Program-made: the position numbers and the translations under genes
The notes under the pieces: model-generated
Told to the model about the DNA's origin: nothing
Seen by the model: the letters and a program-made list of their open reading frames with translations, nothing else
The model's database searches: none
Part shown: positions 1 to 5,166 of the stretch, piece by piece
Layout of the letters: each line of letters starts with the position of its first letter
How positions within the stretch are numbered: position 1 is the stretch's first letter
Source of the DNA: Desulfobacterales bacterium
Lineage (GTDB): Bacteria > Desulfobacterota > Desulfobacteria > Desulfobacterales > UBA5852
NCBI GenBank assembly: GCA_030066455.1
Contig: JASJBQ010000204.1
Location: 1 to 8,519 of the forward strand
Direction: 5' to 3'
Length of the DNA stretch: 8,519 bases

Positions 1-538
1 GGGCGTTCTGGTGACCCAGGTCGTACCCGGCAACCCGGCCGACAAGGCCGGCATCCGGGCCAGGGACATCATTACGGCCATCGACGGCGCCCATGTGGGT
101 TCCAGCCGCGAACTGACCGCCAGGGCCGCCGGGCTGACGGTGGACGACAAGGTTGAGGTTGCCCTGCTGCGCGACGGCCAGCCGAAGAAGGTCTCCCTCA
201 AGGTGGGACGTCGTCCCTTGACCCTGGCCCAGGATGGGAAACCGGATCCCGAAAGGGAAACCGCCTACGGCATTCGCGTTTCGGATCTGACGCCCGAGGT
301 GGCCCGCCAGTTGGAAATCGAACGTGAAGGCGGCGCCGTGGTCACCGGGGTCGAGCCCGGCAGCAAAGCCGACAAAGCCGGTCTGCGAAAAGGCGACGTG
401 ATTATTGAAGTTGACCGCCATGAAATCGATTCGGCCCGGGACTTCAAAAACCGCATCCTGAAGAAAAAAAATGGGGCGGATCTCAACCTGCTCGTCAAGC
501 GCGGCCAGGCCGGACTCAAGGTCATCCCGCTGAGTTGA
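1..538 (+). CDS. degP: DegP/DegQ (HtrA)-family serine protease, C-terminal part with two PDZ domains (5' truncated)
   Basis: This is the 3' end of a Do/HtrA-type periplasmic protease and chaperone, which degrades or refolds misfolded envelope proteins. The reading frame is open from base 2, so the gene begins outside the window; the GTG at 11 lies inside a PDZ domain and is not a start. The first PDZ domain opens with GVLVTQVVPGNPADKAGI and runs through the RDIITAIDG strand-helix region. A linker around LTLAQDGKP leads to a second PDZ domain carrying GAVVTGVEPGSKADKAGL and GDVIIEVDRHEI. Two PDZ domains in tandem at the extreme C-terminus is the DegP/DegQ layout; DegS has only one. The trypsin-like catalytic domain and signal peptide are upstream and unseen, so activity cannot be judged. 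DegP cannot be told from DegQ here. The family call is firm; the symbol is approximate. Confidence 0.88.
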   Translation, partial: GVLVTQVVPGNPADKAGIRARDIITAIDGAHVGSSRELTARAAGLTVDDKVEVALLRDGQPKKVSLKVGRRPLTLAQDGKPDPERETAYGIRVSDLTPEVARQLEIEREGGAVVTGVEPGSKADKAGLRKGDVIIEVDRHEIDSARDFKNRILKKKNGADLNLLVKRGQAGLKVIPLS

Positions 539-547
539 TGCCGACTT

Positions 548-569
548 GCCGCGATTCCTCGCATGCGGC
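548..569 (+). terminator. Weak hairpin just after the DegP-like gene
   Basis: A 5-bp stem, GCCGC (548-552) with GCGGC (565-569), lies 10 bases after the protease stop codon and is followed by CGTTT. The stem is short and the T run is only three bases, so it is at best a weak intrinsic terminator. It is listed because it is the only stem-plus-T arrangement seen behind this gene. Confidence 0.2.
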
Positions 570-713
570 CGTTTCCCCCGGGGGGGCGTTCCGGTGGCAT
601 TTCAAGCCTGGATGCGACCGTCGACCTGCAGATGGACTGGAGACCATGTCGTGATGCAAGCCCGGTTCTTCCCCACGCCTCAAGCGTCTGCGGCAGCGGC
701 CGTAACCTGACCC

Positions 714-740
714 GGGCCGGGGCCAAGCGCGCCCCGGCCC
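714..740. other. Strong 10-bp GC hairpin in the leader of the MFS gene
   Basis: GGGCCGGGGC (714-723) and GCCCCGGCCC (731-740) are perfect reverse complements separated by a 7-base loop. The hairpin sits 48 bases before the first ATG of the transporter gene and about 175 bases after the protease stop. No T run follows on either strand, so it does not fit a standard intrinsic terminator. It could be a terminator without a U tract, a stabilising mRNA leader structure or an attenuating element. The rest of the 539-788 gap shows no convincing promoter and no credible gene. Confidence 0.5.
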
Positions 741-788
741 ATAAACATTCGTTGCGGCTGCACCTGCACGGATTCGTCATTCCGTACC

Positions 789-2429
789 ATGCGACAACCC
801 GCTGATAACGAAACCAGGGCCATGACCACATCCCCAGACAAACCACCCGCAATCCGTCAAAGCGTGGGGCGCTGGCTCCGGCAGGACGTCCTGGGCCTGA
901 TCCGGGAGATGCGCTGGAGCTATCTGCCGCCCCTGATGGTCTATTTTGCGGCCGGTGTATCCGGTTTTACCGGCATCATCGAATCCTTTTTTGTGAAGGA
1001 ACAACTCGGCCTGAGCGCCGCCTTTCTGGCCAGTCTGGGCTTCTGGGCGGGTTTGCCCTGGGCACTCAAGATGCCCGTCGGTCATCTGGTCGACCGCTTC
1101 TGGCGCTGGAAGGCCGGATTCGTCTACCTGGGGGCGGCCCTCATGGCCGCCAGCCTTCTGATCATGGTGGGTTTGACCGGCCACACCGATCAGATGGCCG
1201 CCGTCTATCCGGTGGAGAGATGGTACGTGCTCGCGGTTTTGCTTTCCCCGGTGGGTTACGTGCTGCAAGACGTGGTGGCGGACGCCATGACCGTCGAAGC
1301 CGTCCCCACCCGGGAAGAAGATGGATCCCCCATCCCCCGAAAACGGCTCCAGCAGATGCACGTCACCATGCAGACCCTGGGTCGGATCGCCATTATCGGC
1401 GGCAGCGCCATCGTCGCCGGGACCGGAGGCTGGCTGGCCAAGACCTTGTCCTACGAGACCATGTATCGGATCGCCCTAGTCATCCCGCTGATTTCCGTCA
1501 CCGGCGTGCTGCTGGCCGCCTGGTTGAAACCGACCGCCGGCCCCGTGGCGGCAACCGCCGGCGAGAGGACGGCATCCCGACCGGATGTCAAACTTAACCC
1601 CCATATCCTCTGGGGCAGTGCGGCCTTTGTGGCCGTCGCCCTGACCATTGGCCTATCTTCCCTGGCGGGTAAGGAAGAAATGATATTTGTCGGTTCCCTG
1701 GGGATCATCGTCTACCTGATGCGTCAGGTGCTGGCCCCGCTCGCCGTCGAGAAGCGACGTGAAATCATCGGCATTGCCGTGATCATCTTCATCTTCCGGT
1801 CCATGCCCACCCCCGGCGCCGGCGCCGGCTGGTGGCAGATCGACGTGCTCGGGTTTGACGAAGCCTTTTTCGGAACCCTGCGGCAGATCTCGGCGCTGCT
1901 CACGATTGCCGGCATGCTGGCTCTCCGGGGATGGATGGGACGCCGCTCGCTGCCGCATATCGTGGTCTTTCTGGCCGTCTACAGCACGTTCATGATGCTG
2001 CCCTTCATCGGCATGTTTTACGGTCTGCACGAATGGACCGCGGCCCGCCTGGGATTCGGGGCTCGCACGATTGCCATTATCGACACCATGGCCGACGCTC
2101 CCATGGGCCAGATCGCCATGATTCCCATGCTGGCCTGGATCGCCAAAGAGGCGCCGGCCAACCAGAAAGCCACCTATTTTGCCGTCATGGCGGCCTTCAC
2201 CAATCTGGCCCTTTCAGCCAGCCACCTGGGCACCCGCTACCTGAACCAGATCTTCGTGATCGAGCGCGGCCAGTATGCCGCCCTGGGTCATTTATTGATT
2301 ACCGTGGCTCTAATCGCCCTGGTGGTGCCGATCCTGGCCGTGGTCCTCTTGCGCCCCCGCCCCTCCCGTGGCGGTGGGCACCGTCAGCTGATAAAAGCCG
2401 AAGGCGAACCAACAGCCCAGAAGAGTTGA
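789..2429 (+). CDS. MFS transporter, folate-biopterin transporter (BT1/FBT)-like
   Basis: A 546-residue integral inner-membrane protein with about twelve hydrophobic segments. Family-like features are the helix 2-3 loop LPWALKMPVGHLVDRFWRWK (89-108), the polar helix VLQDVVADAMTVEAV (158-172), and the start of the second half at RSMPTPGAGAGWWQIDVLGF (337-356) followed by FFGTLRQI. That last block matches the 'TPS...LGF...FLG' region of FBT/BT1 carriers. A late segment, MGQIAMIPMLAWIAKEAPAN then ATYFAVMAAFTNLALSAS, also fits. The known members carry folates, pterins or S-adenosylmethionine, but no substrate can be read from sequence, and many bacterial relatives are uncharacterised. Two starts are possible, ATG 789 and ATG 822 (residue 12), neither with a good Shine-Dalgarno. 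The longer form is given; the 822 start, MTTSPDKPP, is equally plausible. An in-frame stop at 708 bounds the frame. It appears to be transcribed alone. Confidence 0.72.
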   Translation: MRQPADNETRAMTTSPDKPPAIRQSVGRWLRQDVLGLIREMRWSYLPPLMVYFAAGVSGFTGIIESFFVKEQLGLSAAFLASLGFWAGLPWALKMPVGHLVDRFWRWKAGFVYLGAALMAASLLIMVGLTGHTDQMAAVYPVERWYVLAVLLSPVGYVLQDVVADAMTVEAVPTREEDGSPIPRKRLQQMHVTMQTLGRIAIIGGSAIVAGTGGWLAKTLSYETMYRIALVIPLISVTGVLLAAWLKPTAGPVAATAGERTASRPDVKLNPHILWGSAAFVAVALTIGLSSLAGKEEMIFVGSLGIIVYLMRQVLAPLAVEKRREIIGIAVIIFIFRSMPTPGAGAGWWQIDVLGFDEAFFGTLRQISALLTIAGMLALRGWMGRRSLPHIVVFLAVYSTFMMLPFIGMFYGLHEWTAARLGFGARTIAIIDTMADAPMGQIAMIPMLAWIAKEAPANQKATYFAVMAAFTNLALSASHLGTRYLNQIFVIERGQYAALGHLLITVALIALVVPILAVVLLRPRPSRGGGHRQLIKAEGEPTAQKS

Positions 2430-2458
2430 CGTCGTCATCGCCCGGAGCGCGCCCTTGG

Positions 2459-2531
2459 GCCGCCGTCCGGTCCTGCCGATCGCCGGGATGGCGGTAAGGG
2501 GCCCCATCCCGCGCCGACCTCCGACGGCGGC
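2459..2531 (+). terminator. Long-range GC inverted repeat after the MFS gene
   Basis: GCCGCCGTC (2459-2467) and GACGGCGGC (2523-2531) are a perfect 9-bp inverted repeat enclosing about 55 bases. The enclosed stretch contains a small CGCC/GGCG stem (2481-2493) and the palindrome GGGGCCCC (2498-2505). It starts 30 bases after the transporter stop. There is no T run, so a terminator role is only a suggestion; in DNA this rich in GC, such repeats can also arise by chance. Confidence 0.22.
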
Positions 2532-2541
2532 GTCACAGCGA

Positions 2542-2574
2542 ACCCTAAACAGGTCGTGTTTACCCTAAATTTAG
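2542..2574 (+). promoter_or_regulatory. Candidate operator: tandem ACCCTAAA repeat with overlapping palindrome
   Basis: The octamer ACCCTAAA occurs at 2542-2549 and again at 2562-2569, exactly 20 bp apart, about two helical turns, which would place both copies on one face of the DNA. The second copy runs into the perfect palindrome CTAAATTTAG (2565-2574). The stretch is clearly more AT-rich than its surroundings and lies about 90-120 bp upstream of the solute-binding protein start. This is the usual form of a regulator binding site, but I recognise no specific regulator. Confidence 0.35.
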
Positions 2575-2600
2575 TTCATCCGCGGTGCCCCCTGCATTAT
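2571..2600 (+). promoter_or_regulatory. Possible weak promoter for the solute-binding protein gene
   Basis: CATTAT at 2595-2600 matches four of six bases of a -10 hexamer and is preceded by TG (2593-2594) in a near extended -10 setting. The -35 position (around 2571-2577) is poor, so the promoter would rely on an activator or on the TG element. The AT-rich repeat region directly upstream makes the location plausible. No sigma-54 type GG-N10-GC element was found here. Confidence 0.22.
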
Positions 2601-2648
2601 AAGCGGCGACAAAGTGCAGCCCTGTCGATACACCCCATCCCCAAACCT

Positions 2649-2653
2649 GAGAG
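2649..2653 (+). promoter_or_regulatory. Ribosome binding site that sets the solute-binding protein start
   Basis: GAGAG lies 7 bases before ATG 2661. It supports that start over upstream in-frame GTG codons such as 2556, which would add residues in front of a normal signal peptide. Confidence 0.55.
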
Positions 2654-2660
2654 CGATACC

Positions 2661-3464
2661 ATGAAAAAAACGTCTGCGATTGTCTCCCTGGTGGTCTTGC
2701 TGGTCTTGATGGCCATTATCCCGCTGGCGACCGCCGGTCCCGCCCTGGAGCGTATCACCAAGAAGGGCAAACTGGTGGTGGGCCTGACGGGTCAACAGCC
2801 GCCCATGAACGCCACCACCAAGCAGGGCGAACTCATCGGGTTCGATGTCGACCTGGCCAAGGCCATGGCCAGCGCCATGGATGTCGAACTGGTATTCAAG
2901 ACCATGGACTTTGCGGATCTACTGCCGGCGCTGGTCCGCGGCAAAATCGACATCGTGGTGTCCGGCATGACGGCGACGGCCGCCCGGAATAAGAAAGTCG
3001 CCTTCGTCGGCCCCTACTACGTTTCCGGCAAAGGGCTTCTGGCCAAGGCCGAACGTTACGCGGCACTGAAATCGGGCGAAGGGTTGAATGCGCCCACGGT
3101 TACCGTTGCCGCCCTGAAGAATTCCACCAGCCTGGCATTCGCTGAAGAACTCATGCCTAAGGCCCAATTGGTCCCCACCGCTAACTACAACGACGCCATC
3201 GAATTGATCCTGGACGGAAAAGTCGACGTGCTTGTCGCCGATTACCCGTTTTGCGCCCTGACAGCCTTTCGCCACCAGGACAAGGGACTGGCCGCCGGTC
3301 AATCGCCCCTGACCTTCGAGCCGCTGGGCATCGCCCTGACGGAGGACACCCTGCTGATCAACTGGCTGCAGAACTTCCTGGTGACCCTCGAGGGCAGCGG
3401 TGAATTGAAAAAGATGCGCCGGAAGTGGATGCAAGGGGGCGCCTGGGTCAACGACCTGCCCTGA
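2661..3464 (+). CDS. ABC transporter family-3 (amino-acid type) periplasmic solute-binding protein
   Basis: A 267-residue exported protein predicted to bind a small polar solute, most likely an amino acid, in the periplasm and deliver it to an ABC importer. Residues 1-25 are a clear Sec signal: MKK, a long hydrophobic core, and cleavage near LATA/GPA. The mature part starts with the typical ITKKGKLVVGL and PPM (31-49), then the family signature GELIGFDVDLAKAMA (56-70), DFADLLPALVRGKIDIVVSG (83-102), TATAARNKKVAFVGPYY (104-120), with Arg109 in the place that normally grips the ligand carboxylate, and a second-lobe hinge near VDVLVADYPF (188-197). Length is normal for the family. The start is ATG 2661, supported by GAGAG at 2649 and the signal peptide. 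No permease or ATPase gene is adjacent: the next gene is convergent. It is therefore an orphan binding protein that must work with a distant transporter or act as a sensor or scavenger. Ligand unknown. Confidence 0.85.
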   Translation: MKKTSAIVSLVVLLVLMAIIPLATAGPALERITKKGKLVVGLTGQQPPMNATTKQGELIGFDVDLAKAMASAMDVELVFKTMDFADLLPALVRGKIDIVVSGMTATAARNKKVAFVGPYYVSGKGLLAKAERYAALKSGEGLNAPTVTVAALKNSTSLAFAEELMPKAQLVPTANYNDAIELILDGKVDVLVADYPFCALTAFRHQDKGLAAGQSPLTFEPLGIALTEDTLLINWLQNFLVTLEGSGELKKMRRKWMQGGAWVNDLP

Positions 3465-3466
3465 CG

Positions 3467-3523
3467 CCGTGCGGGACGTGTGGCTTGCTTCGGGTTGACC
3501 GTCGCGGTCTTGGGAGCGCACGG
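3467..3523 (+). terminator. Nested inverted repeats after the solute-binding protein gene
   Basis: CCGTGCG (3467-3473) pairs with CGCACGG (3517-3523), and inside lies a 5-bp stem GACCG/CGGTC (3497-3501/3505-3509) with a TCG loop, followed by TT. The structure starts three bases after the stop codon, between two convergent genes. It is a reasonable termination structure but lacks a real T run. Confidence 0.3.
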
Positions 3524-3560
3524 AGAATCCGGCACTTCCCGCGCCATGGGACCCCGCCAG

Positions 3561-3586
3561 GCCCGCGGGCACCAGGCGCCGGCGCC
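3561..3586. terminator. Two tandem GC palindromes at the convergent gene junction
   Basis: GCCCGCGGGC (3561-3570) and GGCGCCGGCGCC (3575-3586) are each perfectly self-complementary and only four bases apart. They lie directly behind the stop codon (3591-3593) of the minus-strand AtpI-like gene. A bidirectional transcription-ending or mRNA 3'-protecting role would suit the position. Neither copy is followed by a T tract, so this is tentative. Confidence 0.3.
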
Positions 3587-3590
3587 CGGC

Positions 3591-3992
3591 CTATCCCTCG
3601 CGCCAGGACCGCCAGGCTTCCAAGACTGAAGCCGCCAGCAGGCTGACCACCACCACCGACAGGCCCAGCAGCAAACCCAGCGGGTTGCCGACGCCGTTGC
3701 TGATCAAAAGGAAGATGATCACGCCGGTCGCCAGAAACCGCAGGTAGTGTTTGGCCATCACCACCGCAAAAGCCGGCGGCCGTCCGCCGTGGAAGGAGCG
3801 GCGCAGCGAACGGTAGGCCAGATGAAAATTGAGGGTCACCAGCAGCCCGCCGCAGACCACCCCCAGAGTGAACCCCGCAAGCGGAACATAGGGGCTCACC
3901 ATCAGAAACAGAATGAACACCACCCAGTTCGCCTGGCTGACGAAGCGCAGCAGGCGCTGGTGGATATCCTTGGTGGCGGCCGCATCAGGCAT
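3591..3992 (-). CDS. Small four-helix membrane protein, ATP synthase subunit I (AtpI)-like
   Basis: A 133-residue polytopic protein with four hydrophobic segments near residues 22-36, 38-58, 80-98 and 102-122. The charged cytoplasmic loop between helices 2 and 3 contains RSLRRSFHGG. The pattern GGLLVTLNFHLAYRSLRR, then KHYLRFLATGVIIFLLIS and NPLGLLLGLSVVVVSLL, resembles the ATP synthase I-chain family of delta-proteobacteria. AtpI helps assemble the c-ring and is usually encoded just ahead of atpB/atpE; no ATP synthase genes are visible here. The ATG at 3992 overlaps the radical SAM stop as ATGCCTGA (8-nt overlap), implying translational coupling as the last gene of the operon. A longer form starting at 4037 would add an Arg-rich, non-membrane extension lying wholly inside the upstream gene and is less likely. 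Homology to AtpI is moderately sure; a role in ATP synthase assembly is not. Confidence 0.68.
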   Translation of the reverse strand: MPDAAATKDIHQRLLRFVSQANWVVFILFLMVSPYVPLAGFTLGVVCGGLLVTLNFHLAYRSLRRSFHGGRPPAFAVVMAKHYLRFLATGVIIFLLISNGVGNPLGLLLGLSVVVVSLLAASVLEAWRSWREG

Positions 3993-5166
3993 CCCAGCGT
4001 CCCGGAATCGCCGCCTGGCAGAATTCGCAGCGCCCATCCCTTATGTGGCACGCGCCGATATGAAACCCCATGCGCTCGACGATCCTCTTCCCGCATTGGT
4101 GGCAATGGGTGTGGCTGGCCGCATGCAGAGGTACATTGCCCACGTAAACGTAGCGCAGACCGGTATCCAGGGCGATCGCGCGGCAGCGCTCGAGGGTGGA
4201 GACCGGTGTGGGCGGCAAACGATCGAGTTTGTAGCGGGGAACAAAGCGTGTGAAATGCAGGGGGTGGTCCGGCCCGATATGATCGAGGAGCCAGGCGCAC
4301 ATCTCGCGGGTCATGGCATCGTCGTCCACGTAGCCCGGTACCACCAGGGTGGTAATTTCGAAATGAACCCCGCGACGATGGAGGGTTTTAAGCGTTTCCA
4401 GGACCGGCTGCAGGGTGCCGCCGTTCAAGCGGCGGTAGATGCTGCCCGAAAAGGCCTTGAGGTTGATGTTGGCACCGTCGAGGACCTCGCAGAGGGTTTC
4501 CAGCGGTTCAGGATTGATGTAGCCGTTGGAGATTAAAAGGTTGTGAATGCCCTGCTCACGTGCCAGCCTAGCCGTATCCAGCATGTATTCGTAAAAGGTG
4601 ATGGCCTCGGAATAGGTGTAGGCGATGGCGGCCGATCCGATTTCCACCGCCTTGTCCACCGCCGCAGCCGGAAAGAGCTCGTAAAAGCGCAGCGCCTCGG
4701 GACGGGCCTGCGAAATCTCCCAATTCTGGCAGTTGAGGCAGCGGAAGTTGCAGCCGGCTGCGGCCAGCGAGAAGACCTTGGACTGGGGCCTGAAATGGTA
4801 GAGGGGCTTTTTCTCGATCGGGTCGTTGTGCACCGCGCAGGGATTGCCGTAGGCCAGGGTGTACAGCGTGCCATCCAGGTTGACCTTGGAGCGGCAGATG
4901 CTGCGGTCCCCGGGTGAGAGCGTGCAGCGGTTGGGGCAGATCAGGCACTGGACCAGATCGCTTTCCAGGCGGCGGTAGCGATAGCCCTCCCGGGACCACT
5001 TCCAGCGTTTCGCGGGCGCCTCCCCGCGCAGGATCCTCCCACGGATGTCGTCCGGGCCGCTATTCCCGGACGCGCTTCCGGCCAGGCTGACGGGCAGACC
5101 GAAACAGGCACTGCCGCACAGCGCGAGGCCGCTGCAATACAGAAACCGTCTACGGTTGAAGGCCAT
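3985..5166 (-). CDS. AmmeMemoRadiSam system radical SAM enzyme with twin-arginine-type N-terminal signal
   Basis: A 393-residue radical SAM enzyme related to pyruvate formate-lyase activases, the partner of Memo and AMMECR1 in the AmmeMemoRadiSam system, whose reaction is not established. Residues 1-30 read NRRRFLY followed by a hydrophobic stretch to LAG, a Tat-like signal or membrane anchor. A cysteine cluster, C74-x2-C77-x3-C81-x9-C91, precedes the block HNDPIEKKPLYHFRP. The 4Fe-4S/SAM motif is GCNFRCLNC (C139, C143, C146). Next come IAYTYSEAITFYEY (181-194; relatives usually read TYNEP) and a TTLVVPGY strand (272-279). The C-terminus has paired CxxC motifs (C355/C358, C380/C383), zinc-ribbon-like, ending PGRWDA as in the family. 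ATG 5166 has a strong Shine-Dalgarno, and the next Met is residue 195, past the SAM motif. It overlaps the upstream membrane gene by 17 nt and the AtpI-like gene by 8 nt. The family call is firm; actual export is inferred. Confidence 0.9.
   Translation of the reverse strand: MAFNRRRFLYCSGLALCGSACFGLPVSLAGSASGNSGPDDIRGRILRGEAPAKRWKWSREGYRYRRLESDLVQCLICPNRCTLSPGDRSICRSKVNLDGTLYTLAYGNPCAVHNDPIEKKPLYHFRPQSKVFSLAAAGCNFRCLNCQNWEISQARPEALRFYELFPAAAVDKAVEIGSAAIAYTYSEAITFYEYMLDTARLAREQGIHNLLISNGYINPEPLETLCEVLDGANINLKAFSGSIYRRLNGGTLQPVLETLKTLHRRGVHFEITTLVVPGYVDDDAMTREMCAWLLDHIGPDHPLHFTRFVPRYKLDRLPPTPVSTLERCRAIALDTGLRYVYVGNVPLHAASHTHCHQCGKRIVERMGFHIGACHIRDGRCEFCQAAIPGRWDA

Noticed and set aside
563..805. 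80-codon frame in the gap before the MFS gene
   Set aside because: It has no ribosome site, an unusual Arg/His/Pro-rich composition, runs through the 10-bp hairpin and overlaps the transporter start; most likely non-coding.
2571..2600. Sigma-54 promoter (GG-N10-GC) before the solute-binding protein
   Set aside because: The GG at 2584-2585 and the GC at 2594-2595 have only eight bases between them rather than ten, so the spacing is wrong.
2556..2660. N-terminal extension of the solute-binding protein from the upstream GTG
   Set aside because: It would put about 35 polar residues before a normal Sec signal peptide, while ATG 2661 has a fitting ribosome site.
3993..4037. 15-residue N-terminal extension of the AtpI-like protein
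   Set aside because: It lies wholly within the radical SAM coding end. The shorter start gives a standard 8-nt overlap and a normal family length.
3902..4300. Other minus-strand and plus-strand frames (including + 3913-4536 and + 4543-4917) inside the radical SAM gene
   Set aside because: These are shadows in alternative frames, with no motifs and no start signals, against a gene with complete family motifs.
5104..5136. Lipoprotein box (LALC or GSAC) in the radical SAM N-terminus
   Set aside because: Neither cysteine has the required Leu at -3 together with a small residue at -1; the twin-arginine reading fits better.
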